From Tetracladium setigerum (lineage: Eukaryota > Ascomycota > Leotiomycetes > Helotiales), in the NCBI GenBank assembly GCA_031472005.1, contig PZJY01000002.1, forward strand, positions 1,302,001-1,366,000: 64,000 bases of DNA, written 5' to 3'. This document shows, piece by piece, positions 36,117 to 47,472 of the stretch. The notes beneath the pieces are model-generated. The model searched no databases. It was given only the letters and a program-made list of their open reading frames with translations, and had not been told where the DNA came from. Position numbers and translations under genes: made by a program. Positions within the stretch are counted from its first letter, which is position 1; each line of letters opens with the position of its first letter.

Positions 36117-38173
36117 TCATCTCGTATTCCATCGCAACATCACAATCGAGTGTTTCTTAAAGTTGAACTTTCCAACCCCGTTCCAGCTCGATTCAACCAA
36201 GCTCACCTCCTCCCTGCCTTCTTTATTGACTGAATCAGTACGGGCTCCGGTCACCGTGTAGACAGTAACATTCCCTATGATTCCCATCACCTCGGTCTCG
36301 AAGTTCTTGTTCTCGTCAATGTTCACGACAACTAGGCTGATGATACCCTCGCTGTTCACGCTTGCACTCACGTCAAGCAGTGGAGCCCCGTCTGGTTCCA
36401 TAGCCGCTTGCAACCACTCTGGTTCCGTTTCACCAACATAGCTTTCACTCGTAACATGTACTGCTATCGTCTCTCCTCTCATATACCTACTGAATAGCAA
36501 TAATGGCCACCAGGTTGCCTGCTTTATGATCCCGGACGAAGTAGTCATAAGTGGAGATATAACATTCACAGATTGTGCAATGTTAGCCATGCCGACATAC
36601 CTGGACTGTCGGATAAAGACATTGAGCCAGCATGCAACAGCAAGTGCGTCGGACAGGGTATAACATTCCTCGGCGCCTAGATCGCCCCTTGCGCGAATAG
36701 GATCCCAGACATTCCACTCGTCGAAGCATATTGTTGTCTGCAAACCGTTAGAATATGTCTCACAATTTTGCCTGGAGCAGTGATAAAAACAAACTCTTGG
36801 AACAGAACTTGGAATTTTAGCCTCGATTCTAGCAAGGTCAATAAGGCTAGCTGCAATCTCAATAGCTCTCTCGGCTGTACGAGGAGCTGTTACGTTCTTG
36901 ACTATTAGAAGGCGATTAGTCTCTGTAATGCGGTATTTTGGGGGGAACGGGTTGTGCTTGACACACGACCAAGAAGGCGTTGATTAAAGTAGGAGAGGGG
37001 TCATTGTTTGAATAACATACTATGTGTGTCGGAGGTGGTATAGATGTGAATGCTGTGCATGTCCGTGACTTGGATACACTCTTTGAGGACGTGATGATCC
37101 CAGGACGACAACCCCGTCTCTCCGCACAGAATCAATGTGATAGTAGGGTCAAGTAGTTTGAGAGCTTTGCCCCATTGTGCTGCACGTTTTGCGTAATCTT
37201 CTTTTGTCATCTGGCCAACTTGCCAAGCTCCCCACATCTGCTTGGTATCAGCTTGATTGTTCAAATTGGGTCGATGGGCGAGAGGTACCTCGTTGCCCAA
37301 TGCCCAATATTTGACATTGTAAGGCTCCTCTCTTCCATTCTTTCGTCTCATGTTTGCATAATATGTATCCTTTGTCCCGTTGCAGTATTCCACCCAAGCA
37401 AGTGCCTCGTCCAATGTCCCAGTGCCGAAGTTCAGAGCGATATACGGTTGCACATTAGGGCCTAAGATAGAGAGCCAGTGTAAGAACTCGTCAGTTCCAA
37501 ACATGTTTGTCTCGGTTCCAAGCCATGCAAGCTCAGGCCGTGCAGGCCTTTGACCTCTGGGTCCTACGCCATCAAGCCAGCTAAAACGAAATCAGTTCTA
37601 TAGCGTGTGAGACCGGGCCAAACTGTAAGATGATCCTGTAGCCCAAAGAGTATATGTGCGACGAATCAGGTCCTAGTAAACTGGTTTATTACTTACTGAT
37701 ACGTGGCCACAAAATTGCCTCCAGGATAACGCATCACAGGAACGTTGAGTTCCCTCAGGGCTGCGAGAACGTCTAAGCGATATCCATTTGAATCCGAGAG
37801 AGGGCTTTTCGGGTCAAATATGCCACCGTATATGCACCGGCCCATGTGTCTTGTAATCGTGGTAAAATTAGCGACCGAGTCCAACCGAGTCCGCAGCTCA
37901 GTGTATGTTTGATTTGAAGTGAAAGACGTAAACTACCACCATGGAGATATTTGTGACAAATCACAGAATTAGAGACCACTTGGCTGAGGCTTCAAGGAGA
38001 AATGAAACAGCCATCGAATTCCCGCTTTCTGACGGAGGTATTGGTATAACCAAATGGATAACTCACTCTAGAAACCCTCCATAAATATTGTCATTGATCT
38101 TTGAAACTCGTTTTACGAGGCCGACATCAATTGAAGGAGAAGAACCTTCTGCTATTCTGGTAAAAGTTGACAT
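36117..38173 (-). CDS. Alpha-L-arabinofuranosidase, family GH51
   Basis: It releases terminal arabinofuranose from arabinan and arabinoxylan side chains. I infer five exons on the minus strand, 38067-38173, 37697-37849, 37021-37580, 36795-36901 and 36117-36737, totalling 515 codons, as in the shorter, signal-peptide-less GH51 forms. The N-terminal block INDNIYGGFLEHMGRC opens the barrel. The acid/base Glu lies in ALGNEVP (about residue 184) and the nucleophile Glu in ICFDEWNVW (about residue 316). A C-terminal beta domain ends in MLRWNTR. There is no secretion signal, so it is probably intracellular and acts on imported oligosaccharides. The start at 38173 is the ATG nearest the conserved N-terminus. 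The intron at 36738-36794 has clear GTTTGT, CTAAC and CAG signals. The gene converges with the NmrA-like gene 106 bp away. Confidence 0.88.
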
Positions 38174-38837
38174 CACGTCGATGTCTGGCTGAAGTTCCTG
38201 CAGAGCGATAGAGACGAGCCAGTGTTCTTTAATGTCCAGACAAAATGCGAGGATGTTTGTCTTAGAAGTACACATCCCAAAGGAGAGAGCGCACGAGGCC
38301 AGCTAATCGACGGGTGAATATAATCCGAGCACTTGTTCCCCATTCGCGCGCAAAAAGGTACAAGGGTGGGGCGACGTATATATGTAAGCAAGATCGACGA
38401 CGCAGCTCCACGTGCCCACGAAAGGCGTACGCCCAAAATGCACTATCACCATAGTCACGATCTTGAGAGTATGTGCGGCAAGAAGAGGGTCCTGGTATCG
38501 GCAGCAAGTGAGATATTCAAGGCGACCAGGACATACCCGATACCGTGGCACAAGAAGCGGTTTCCCTTCAGTACATCAATGAAACCTTCAGTATCCAATG
38601 AGACAAAAGGACGTTGGAAACAAAGCGCCGTTGAAATTGCACGTAGGCTGTCCTCTTTTAATTTCTTTCTACTTGAATACATAAATTTTGATATACACAT
38701 CTGCGAGATAGTAATGGCTAGCGATGTCAGGCGTATTCAACACAGTGTGGGTTACCACTCACATGTATCGGCTTCTCGCCCACATCTGGCCTGCAGAAGA
38801 GGTTGGCTGTAAACGGAGTGATGGCGAAAAGTGGTAT
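38174..38837. other. Intergenic region between GH51 and OST3 genes
   Basis: Several overlapping frames of 70-160 codons exist on both strands, but none has a recognisable domain or introns in keeping with the neighbours. It probably holds the GH51 promoter and the OST3 3' untranslated region. Confidence 0.5.
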
Positions 38838-40139
38838 CTACGAGAAAGGAGGCAGCCAGAATGGATAGCCCCCATTTTTGATCCTGAAAACGCTTAACAA
38901 GAAGCTGTACATCACAAAAATAATGCCCCCCAGACTATTACGGCTATCTGCTGTGTCTTTGGGTCTGCAATCCGTGGAACTTTCAGCGCCAATGAGATAG
39001 TTGCAAATGACAAGAGGCCATCTGAGTAAGACGATTAGAAGTGCGAACAATGTGTTATTTTGGGCGAGGTGGAATACTTACACATGGCAGCCACAATCTG
39101 GGTCTCAAGACCGTACTGGGTCTGAAATCCCCCGGCGAAGTAGGATATACCACCCTTGCCTGGAGCAAAGTTAGTCTTGGTCTATCGAGGTACTTGGGAG
39201 TCCAAAAATCTGGTAGTCTCGGACTGCTTATGGGTCAAGTCTCTGAACCTCCGCAACCCAAATATACAGGGCAATAGTCTCTTACCGTCACCCGCGACAT
39301 AGGCCACTTTTCTAATATGGTTAAACATGTGACCGCTGGTGAAAAGCAGAATGGCGATAAGGCTAATCGCTGCCCAGACATTACGGTTCTGAACCACTGG
39401 CAAAATGTACGGCCAGGCAACGCTCAGGAATGTCACTGTCGCTAGAAGAGTGGTGGTAATGGCAATTACACGGACCCAATTGATGGGGCGGCTAATGGGG
39501 GGTGAGGACGTTCTTGAAGATATCGGGAAATCCACGAGTGGATTTGCTCGGCCGATTGTGGTCTATGCAAAGTATCAGAAAGTTGTAGGGTTACGCAACA
39601 CAGAAGACTCTACCCATTGGTGAAGTCATATCTGACAGGGCTGCTGTCCACGACTGCATGTGGCCCAGTAGTGGGCTGGAAGAGGAGAAGAACAGGTGCT
39701 GTTTGAAGACCCAGCTGCAAATATTATTAACAGTGTTCCCAGCTACGACGGAGATAGGTCCTACAGATTGGAAGGTGGCCTTTCCATCCGTAAAGTCTAG
39801 AGTCCCATAGATAAGACGGGAGACCCCCTTCTTATCACCCTTGGTCCAAGTCTTAGATAGAAGCTCCCATTCTGGTTGAAATTCGCGGCACAAGTTGCAG
39901 CCAAATCTGGATTCCAAAGCCGTCAAGAGAATAGCTACCGAGTAGTCTCGAGGAGCAGCTGTCAAGCGTCCGTAAGCAGAGTCGTCGAGCTTCAGAGGTG
40001 CCGACGTTAGTGCTTTCGCGTGGAATTGTTCGTATCTATCGAGAGCGGGTTTCTTCGTGGCCGCAGTTGCGAGGAAGGGTAACAAAGAGAGCACCGCAGC
40101 TTTGAGAAACAGCATCTTGACGGATGGCTGAGCAGCCAA
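38838..40139 (-). CDS. OST3: Oligosaccharyltransferase subunit Ost3/Ost6, with two frameshifts
   Basis: A thioredoxin-like, four-helix membrane subunit of the ER oligosaccharyltransferase. It helps to glycosylate Cys-rich substrates. The exons on the minus strand are 39765-40139, 39614-39714, 39286-39562, 39082-39159 and 38838-39021. The ATG at 40115 gives a clean signal peptide (MLFLKAAVLSLLPFLATA), and 40139 would add eight residues. The redox motif CNLC is at residues 73-76. The end has four membrane spans and the family tail GGYPFWLPPF. The frame is broken twice, at a six-base run at 39497-39502 (exon 3) and another at 38926-38931 (exon 5). At each, conserved protein sequence continues only in the next frame. 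Counting one missing base at each gives 330 codons, the normal length. Sequencing error in homopolymers is more likely than a pseudogene, because the rest is perfectly conserved. Confidence 0.85.
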
Positions 40140-40498
40140 TTGACGTTCTGGATGGCTTCCTCGAGGCGAGGGTTGTGGAGGCGAACAATCCGATGAGGAT
40201 TTGGAGAAGTGATCGTGGATGTGATGAAGTTGTTTGGGGGATGATGGCGGCCGAGATGGCTAACAAATAATGGAAGTCAAGCTCAAGGTGTCCTCAGTGG
40301 TCTCTACAGCTTGCCAAGCTCAAGTCCCCGCCAGGCTGCGCTAGTACATATATGGTTGTTTGTTGACGTGACGACGAGCGACTTGTGTCTCCCCACGCCC
40401 ATACTCACTACGTACTGGCTGGCGACATCTCCAACCTCCTAGTTTCCCAGAAACTCCATATCTTCTTTGCACGCCAACAACTGTTACTCTTTACGACA
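40140..40498. promoter_or_regulatory. Divergent promoter region, OST3 / coiled-coil gene
   Basis: About 360 bp between two outward-facing genes. It probably carries both promoters. No clear TATA box or named site was picked out. Confidence 0.5.
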
Positions 40499-42410
40499 AT
40501 GGAATTATCATTATTGGTAGATGAGGAGAGGGCGATCGATCATGTACATATGCCCTGTTTCGTGGCTGCTGCAACTACTAACCGTGGGGCAGCATTTTAT
40601 CAGATCCCAATCATTGGAGATGGCCTTCCAGGAAGCCTTGCGAAACACCGATTCCATCGTCCGGGAGGAAGATTCGCGACGCCTCAGACTGCGCATTCTG
40701 ATATTGGAGAATGAGAACTCTGAGCTCCATGAACAAGTCGCGTCGAAGGACGATCGGATTGATCTTTTGGAACAAGAGTGCGAGGTTATGCAATCACAAG
40801 TAGACCAAGCATACGAGAATATATCTCGATGTGAGAACGAAGGACGTGCTCAGACGCGAGAGTTCAACAATCTAAAGGTACGTTGGGTCACAGCTTGAAT
40901 CACAGTGCCCCGTTCACAACTAGGTTAGGCAGAACTTGAATCCATGGACAGAATTGCAACAAATTCGACGAAACTACTAAAGGATAAACTTGCCATTTCT
41001 CGTGAATTGACAAGCCTGAAACCAGAACTCGACCATCTACGGACCCAAGCAGCATACCAACAGAGTGTGCTAGCAGAGAAACTAGCTTTGGAAAGGCAGG
41101 TTAGCACACTGGAAGTTGAGCTCGAGGCAGAGAAAAGGGCACATCAGCACGCACTCCATATGACCAACACCGCAGAGCGAGAGGCAGAATTGCAGAAGCA
41201 AATTGGTGAGGCTCAGGCTGATTTCAATCGCTCGAAACGCGAGTGCGAGAAGACTATTCTCACTCTGCAGAAGGAATTAGATATTGAGCAAAAGGCGTCA
41301 AAGCACGCGACACAAAAGTTAAGAATCAGCCTGGAAAAGGAGGCGGAACTGGAGCAACAATTAAAAGAAGCACAGAAAGAGGTGGTTCTAGAAAAACGTG
41401 ATGCCGACAGGAACCGCAAGGATGCAGACAAGGAGCTTAAAGCCTCGGAGGCACGACAGACGGCAACCGAGAGCAAGCTGGACCGAATGCTAGCAAAGCT
41501 ACGAGCAATGAAACAACAACTCAGGGAGTGCCAGATTGAACTCGCCCAAGCCAAGGCACCAGCAACCATACCGGAACCAACCAAATTATCTCAAAATCAG
41601 CGAAAGAGAGCGGCCCATGAGATGAGTACGGATGAAGCAATTGGCACTCCAGATGGGGTAGCAGCGCGAGGAAAGCGACCGTCTGCCAGGAGGGGTGGAT
41701 TGGATCAGGCAGCTCTTGGAGAAAAGTCAATGTTTTCTATCACCCCCTATCTGAATCGAACAGTCAATATGAGTGCAGCGACGCTCAACGATGAGCCCGA
41801 GAATGAAGAAGAGGAAGCGGAGGAGGCAGATACTGGCGAGCTACCAACTCCCGAACGATTAAGTTATCCAGGTTCTGCTGTTTATCTCAACATCTCATCT
41901 CCTACTGTTGTAAAGGAGGTCAAAAGGAACAAGAGCACAGATAGCGCGCCTCTGGCAGGTCAAATTCTTGGGGAGTTGAAGTCCAGTGCGAAGAACAGAA
42001 AGCCCCCACTTAACAAACCACGGGTTTTCAGCACGTTGGAAATAGTGGCAGAGGAGGCCGACGAGAATAATGACGCAGAAGATGTTGCTACAAAGATTCC
42101 AAAGACCAAGATCGGCACTCAGGCTCGCAAAAAGCAGTCCATGCCGACAGCACAGAACCTCGAAGGCGACGACGGAGAGCAGAAGAAAAAGAAGCGAAAG
42201 CTCCTAGGCTCTGGAAAAGCTCTCCTCGACGAGGAAGATGTTGATGCCGTGAAGCGGCCTGCTAGGGTAAATCTCGGTCCTTCTCGATCATTGGGAAAAG
42301 GTGCTTCCAAGCCGGGCTTAAAGCCAGGTCTTGCGCTGAAGAGTGCTTTCGGCACCTTCTCCCCTCTGAAGAAAGATCGACGAGGCCTTGGGGCGAGCTT
42401 CTTAGGCTAA
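40499..42410 (+). CDS. Long coiled-coil protein with basic SPLK-type tail
   Basis: The function is not recognised. The model joins 40499-40543, 40620-40877 and 40929-42410 for 594 codons. The second intron (40878-40928) is clear. The first is less sure, and the protein may simply start at the ATG at 40620. From about residue 25 to 220 the sequence is a nearly continuous heptad-rich coiled coil (EKRAHQHALH, LRAMKQQLRECQIELAQAK). A disordered, Ser/Pro- and acid-rich half follows, with MFSITPYLNRT near residue 370, a Lys-rich KKKKRKLLG signal suited to nuclear import, and the C-terminal motif FSPLKKDRRGLGASFLG. Such an architecture fits a spindle, kinetochore or chromatin-scaffold protein, but that is inference only. 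Confidence 0.8.
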
Positions 42411-42934
42411 AAATTGGTTTGTAGAAGTTTCCGAGACTGCTGAGCGTTTACTGGACTACATGTACATATTATATGAGGAGTCGGTGTTTGTCTGTTTTCT
42501 GTTTTCTGGATACGTCGCCAGCAACCGTCATTATTAGTAAACGACCATACCTATTGAGCAAATCCAATCTCAGGGTCATCGAGAAGACCCAATCTGTGTT
42601 GAATAGCTTTACTTGTATCTTGGAGCAGCGAAAAATCCCAGTCTGAATTTTCGTCATCTATCATTCTATCGTGTGTAAAATGCGTTACGCGACCAAGATA
42701 TATCTGGGTACGTACGTGACCATCGCTTCCTGGACCGATACTAAATCCGGCCCATTTTTATAATTGTACTACATGTGTTGATATTGCGCTCCAATAATCT
42801 GGAATATTATTGTTACGTTGACCCCTCGCCTTGTTTGTGGCAGACTAGACCGCCTTTGGTTTTGATAGAACATTGAGGCAAAATCTCGAAATATCCTAAT
42901 ATGAACACAACCAGAAATGTTGATTGAATAGCCC
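42411..42934. other. Intergenic region, coiled-coil gene to MRM2
   Basis: The 3' region of the upstream gene (AT-rich near 42460) and the promoter of the methyltransferase gene. No gene seen. Confidence 0.5.
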
Positions 42935-44187
42935 ATGCATTCGTACCAAGTATCCAAAGCCTTGAAAACGCTTTTCAACCATTCTCGCCACTCCCGAATC
43001 TATCTATCAAGTTTAATTGTATCCGACTCCAACTTCCACGGTCGTGGAATCCTTCTGGAAGTAGCGCGTTCGTCATCTTCATCCACACGATGGAAGAGTA
43101 GACAGGGCAGGGACTCCTTTGCAAGAGAGGCAAAAGTACAAGGGTTGAAAAGTAGAGCAGCATTCAAGCTATTAGAGGTGCCCAACGTCGTCGTATCCTG
43201 TGACACAGCTGTGCTAACGAAAGGCAATAGATCGACGCAAAATACAAACTTTTCAAGAAAGGTCAAACCGTCGTTGATCTCGTAAGCTTGCCGTAGCATA
43301 ATTCTTGAAAGCATTACTAACAATAGGCAGGGTTATGCGCCTGGAAGTTGGTCCCAAGTTGGTTCATCCATTTGTTTCGAATCCTGTGGTAGCTCATACT
43401 TCTTAGGTTGCGGTTGAACGAACAAAACCAAATGGGCGAATTGTTGGCATCGATATAATACCCGCACAGCCTCCCAAGGGCGTATCCACCATCCAGGGGA
43501 ACTTCCTCTCGGAGGAAGTGAGGGAGGAGGTCAAGAGGTTTCTCTCGGATCCTGATCGTGGACGGCCAAAGGAACAATTGTTCTCTTACCAGGAGGAAGA
43601 AATTGGAGGGCCCAATTCCATTTTCGACCAAAGTCAGAGCTACACCGAATTGGAGAAGCAGGCAGCAGCAGATTCGGAAGTATCGCTCATTGGGAAGAGC
43701 ACGAATGATGACCTTTCAGGACGGACGGTGGATGTGGTGCTTTCTGACATGTCCGCACCCTTTGACCAGACCACGGGATTTTGGAAAAGAAGCCTAAGTG
43801 ACCCTTATTATAGGATGATGAATACGAGCGGAATCAACTTCAAGGACCACGCTGGCAGTATGGTGAGTAAACTTATAACACCCCAGAGACTTTGACCGAC
43901 ATCTTCTTAGGATCTATGTGCTGCCGCACTGCAGTTTGCTAGAGACTCGCTGAAGGTTGGAGGCCACTTTGTTTGCAAGTTCTATCAAGGAGCGGAGGAC
44001 AAAGAACTTGAAAGACAGCTGAAGGAAATGTTCAAGGCCGTACATAGAGAGAAACCAGAGAGCTCGAGAAGTGTAATGTTACCAACTCATGCTTGCAATG
44101 GTATGTGAGAGCTGACCTGCACAGGAATCTAAGGAATCTTTCTTTGTGGCACTGCGGCGAAAGAACATGGAGAAGGAAGGTATATGA
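42935..44187 (+). CDS. MRM2: Mitochondrial 2'-O-rRNA methyltransferase, RrmJ/FtsJ family
   Basis: It methylates a ribose 2'-OH of large-subunit mitochondrial rRNA using S-adenosylmethionine. I infer six exons, 42935-43177, 43231-43281, 43331-43357, 43407-43862, 43911-44072 and 44125-44187, giving 333 codons. The first 55 residues are basic and Ser-rich, fitting a mitochondrial presequence. The K-D-K-E catalytic tetrad is visible: Lys in KSRAAFKL, Asp in LSDMSAP, Lys in VCKFYQG and Glu in SKESFFVA. The SAM-binding loop DLGYAPGSWSQ spans exons 2 and 3, and exon 3 is only 27 nt. An acidic insert of about 60 residues (roughly 160-220) separates the loop from the catalytic Asp, as in fungal mitochondrial members. 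It converges with the eL18 gene. Confidence 0.88.
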
Positions 44188-44425
44188 ACCAACAAACATG
44201 TAGAACAGTAGAGATAAGAGTCATAATAGTCTGTGTACAATGGCAGAAAAAAGGGCTCATTTCCTGCACGCGAAAAGGCCGTTTCCATATTTAATTTTCA
44301 AGGTCTCATTTTGTATGTATTTCACAGCGATGTAGAAATAGGCTCGTCGCAATCTGGTATTTCCCCCCAACCACCCAAGCAAGCGACCCATGCCAATTCC
44401 ATTCCAATCGTCGGCGATATCAAAT

Positions 44426-45346
44426 CTAAACCTTGAAACCTCTGGAGCGCCTTCGTCCACGGGCCTTCTCGAACTTGCGACCCTTGGACTCGACATATGG
44501 TTTCTACATGCCCAATTAGAAAACTGTTTGTTGGTGTGCAGCAAGACAAAGCCTACCTTGTGCTTGTGTGGTCCGAAACCGAAGTGCTTGACTGCCTCTC
44601 TCGAGTTCTTGGGACCCCTGAGGAGAAGGGTGTTGCTTCCGGTAGGAGCCCTCAAGGCGAGTTGATCTAGAGTCAAGGTCTCGCCGCCTGCTGCAATGAT
44701 GCGAGCACGAGCGGTTGCGGTGAAACGGAGAGCTGCAACGCTGAGCTTGGGGACGGTCAACAGACGGTTATCATCGGTGATTGTGCCGATAACAACGATG
44801 GTCTTGTTGTTGGACTTCTCCGAGGTGTTGGCAACAATTCGGGAGATGGAGACCGGGGGTCGGTTGATGCGCGACATAAAGAGCCGACGAAGAACGACCT
44901 TGTTGAACGACGACTCGGTTCGGCCTATTTGAGTGAGGGGGGGAGAGGTGAGTATGTGTGAAGGCCCAATGATTTCTGGCGATTTGTAGGATGGGGAGGA
45001 AGAGAAGGGACATACGAGCCAAGAAGCGGTACAACTTCACCAGCAGCTTAAGATAGACATTGTCACTCTTAGGCGCCTTGCGGTGGGTGTTGCGGACGTG
45101 ATGAGCGTCGAGATCGATACCTAGAGAGAGCGCACCACCGTCAGCCTATGGTCAAGCATGCTCTTTGCAAATTCGGTCTTGCGACGCGAAAAGCTGCGCA
45201 GGGTCGAGATCTCCAGAACGGAGGAAGAAGAGGGAGGGGAGGATGGATGGAACATCCTCCCAACATTCATTCATTCATTCCGCTGGAGACACAAGACCAC
45301 CACTTGCACACGAAGGCGAGGATGGATGGGTAGGCCACATACCCAT
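44426..45346 (-). CDS. RPL18: 60S ribosomal protein eL18
   Basis: A cytosolic large-subunit ribosomal protein. I infer four exons on the minus strand, 45343-45346, 45016-45120, 44557-44924 and 44426-44503, totalling 184 codons, the family length. The first exon is only ATGG. The phase-1 GTATGT donor follows directly, and the intron of 222 bp is long for this window. The protein runs GIDLDAHHVRNTHRK, then SFNKVVLRRLFMSRINRPPV, then HFGFGPHKHK, and ends in the basic tail KGRKFEKARGRRRSRGFKV. A large first intron just after the start codon is common in fungal ribosomal protein genes and may affect expression. The gene diverges from the carrier gene. Confidence 0.93.
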
Positions 45347-46224
45347 TGTTGCGGTTGTCGACGAAAGTTTGGTGTTGAGTAGGAGAGGAGAGGGAAGGAA
45401 ACTCTGCGATCGACTGAAGCAACGAGGAAAAACTTGGGAGCAGCCAAGGCCCGTGCAGTTGTGGGCGAATTTGTGCGCTAACAAGCGAGAATAGTGGATC
45501 ACAATGGAACTTTTAAACCTTGGCACTTGGCACTGTTTCTTCTGTCCCACGTGACCTATCCATTCAAGCCATCAGCATTGACCAATCACGCTCATCACCT
45601 TTCCAAGAAAGCTTTCACCCATGGTTTGTCTGTCCCGACTGGGGTTGGGTTGGGTATTGTAGTAGCCACGGACCGGGGAAGCAGAGCTCTCTCTCTCCTT
45701 GCGAAGCTGCGATAATCTCTCGATATTCTTTCAGTTATCTCCCCCCCAAACAACCTCGACCTGTTCTCTCCTCTCCTTCTCCTTTTCCTTCTATTCCTCA
45801 TTCTCTCATCCTCTCTCTCTCCCTCCCCCTCCCTTCATTCATTATTCGCTTTGTTCTGTGGAATGTGTGTCTGCACTTGATCGAATCCGTCATCGCTGTC
45901 TTCTACACCAGCTCAACTCTCCATGCTCAATCCGCCAGTTCGTTGAATGGACCCGAGACTGATACCACCAAGAGGCCAACTCTGACGATTTGGCAATCCA
46001 ACATATATCACTGTTTTGGATTCGCTGTTGCGACCTACGTTGACTATCGAGACACGAAGGTTGGCGGTCACTCCCTATATTTACAGATTTGCACAACCCG
46101 AGCGACGGCATTGGGGTCGCTGCTTGTCTTGATTTGACGAAAGAATCGGTCTTTACCCTTTCGTTCTTATAGAGCCCCGCTTTGAGCTTCCTCTCTCCGG
46201 AGTCAAAGCTACAATCCTTGCAAC
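45347..46224. promoter_or_regulatory. Divergent promoter, eL18 / mitochondrial carrier
   Basis: About 880 bp. It contains a strong pyrimidine tract on the plus strand at 45725-45840, a run of seven C residues at 45741-45747, and a CACGTG-type box in CCCACGTGACC near 45548. A 205-codon frame covers part of it but is low-complexity and has no domain, so I take it as leader sequence. Confidence 0.55.
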
Positions 46225-47472
46225 ATGTCTACGGTAAGCTTGATCTTGCTCTACTGCTTGCGCCGGGGCTAATGCTCCTCTTCAGTCCGACACCCTCGAG
46301 CCCAAGTATGGCCTTCGAACCTCACAGCTACGCGAGTTCGTCTCTCAGCCAGTCGTGGCAGCATTTTGTGCCGGAGGCGTGGCAGGAGCCGTATCGCGCA
46401 CCGTGGTATCCCCTCTGGAAAGACTGAAGATCTTATTTCAAATACAAAGCGCGGGCAGGGAAGAGTACAAGATGTCGGTAGGGAAAGGTCTGGCGAAAAT
46501 GTGGAGAGATGAAGGATGGAGAGGTTTCATGAGAGGAAATGGAACCAATTGCGTTAGAATTGTTCCTTATTCCGCAGTTCAGTTTGGCAGTTATAACTTT
46601 TACAAAAAGGTAAGCTCTACCATGCTTTTGCGTCCTTTCCTACCTCTTACCCTTCTGAGATAATTCAGCTCTTTCTCTCTTCCTCTCTTCTTCTCCAGCG
46701 CTAATCTTTCCTGGCAGTTCTTCGAGCCTTCACCTGGTGCAGACCTTGGTTCGCTGCGGCGCCTGGTATGCGGTGGTGCGGCCGGGATTACCTCTGTTTT
46801 CTTCACCTATCCTTTAGATATCGTCCGAACCAGGCTTTCCATCCAATCTGCATCCTTTGCAGTTTTGAGCAAAGCCAACCAAGCAAAACTCCCAGGCATG
46901 TGGGCTACTATGGTGACTATGTATAGAACAGAGGGAGGTGTGTTGGCTCTGTATAGAGGGATTGTGCCAACAGTCGCCGGAGTCGCACCATACGTACGTT
47001 GTTCTTCGAGGCCCCGCAATCATTACCAACTGGTGGACTAATCGTCAAGCAGGTGGGTCTCAATTTCATGACGTATGAAATCGTTCGAAAGTACTTGACT
47101 CCAGAGGGAGACAAAAACCCAAGTGCACTACGAAAACTTGCGGCCGGAGCAATTTCTGGTGCCGTTGCCCAAACGTGTACCTATCCATTGTAGGCAAGAT
47201 CTATGTCCAACAAAAGGTCTAAGCTAACGACTGACAGCGATGTTCTTCGGCGACGCTTCCAAATAAATACCATGTCTGGCATGGGCTATCAATACAAGGG
47301 TATTTTTGATGCCATCAGGGTAATCGTTACCCAAGAAGGTATTAAGGGACTTTACAAAGGAATCGTGCCCAATTTGTTGAAGGTAGCACCTTCGATGGCA
47401 AGCAGTTGGCTTAGTTTTGAGATGACCCGCGATCTTCTACTCACCCTAAGAGAGGAAGAAGGGGATCTATGA
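46225..47472 (+). CDS. Mitochondrial carrier (SLC25 family), probable APS/PAPS-type
   Basis: A six-helix inner-membrane carrier. I infer five exons, 46225-46233, 46286-46609, 46718-46993, 47053-47189 and 47238-47472, giving 326 codons. The start exon is nine bases (MST). Three carrier signatures follow at even spacing, SPLERLKILFQ, YPLDIVRTRLS and YPFDVLRRRFQ, each with the PX[DE]XX[RK] core. GNGTNCVRIVPYSAVQFGSY between repeats 1 and 2 resembles the group containing yeast YPR011c, which carries adenosine 5'-phosphosulfate and PAPS, and animal SLC25A42. Substrate assignment is by resemblance only. The DVLRR exon junction uses a CTAAC branch site at 47223. Confidence 0.88.

Noticed and set aside
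38333..38812. A 159-codon plus-strand frame between GH51 and OST3
   Set aside because: No recognisable domain. Several other frames overlap it on both strands, and the position fits promoter and untranslated sequence.
39562..39613. An alternative OST3 intron ending at CTTCAAG (39522) that would avoid the first frameshift
   Set aside because: It would delete the conserved SAEQIHSWISRYL segment and would not cure the second frameshift in exon 5.
45520..46137. A 205-codon plus-strand frame between eL18 and the carrier
   Set aside because: It is low-complexity, pyrimidine-derived Ser/Pro/Leu sequence in a divergent promoter, without homology I recognise.
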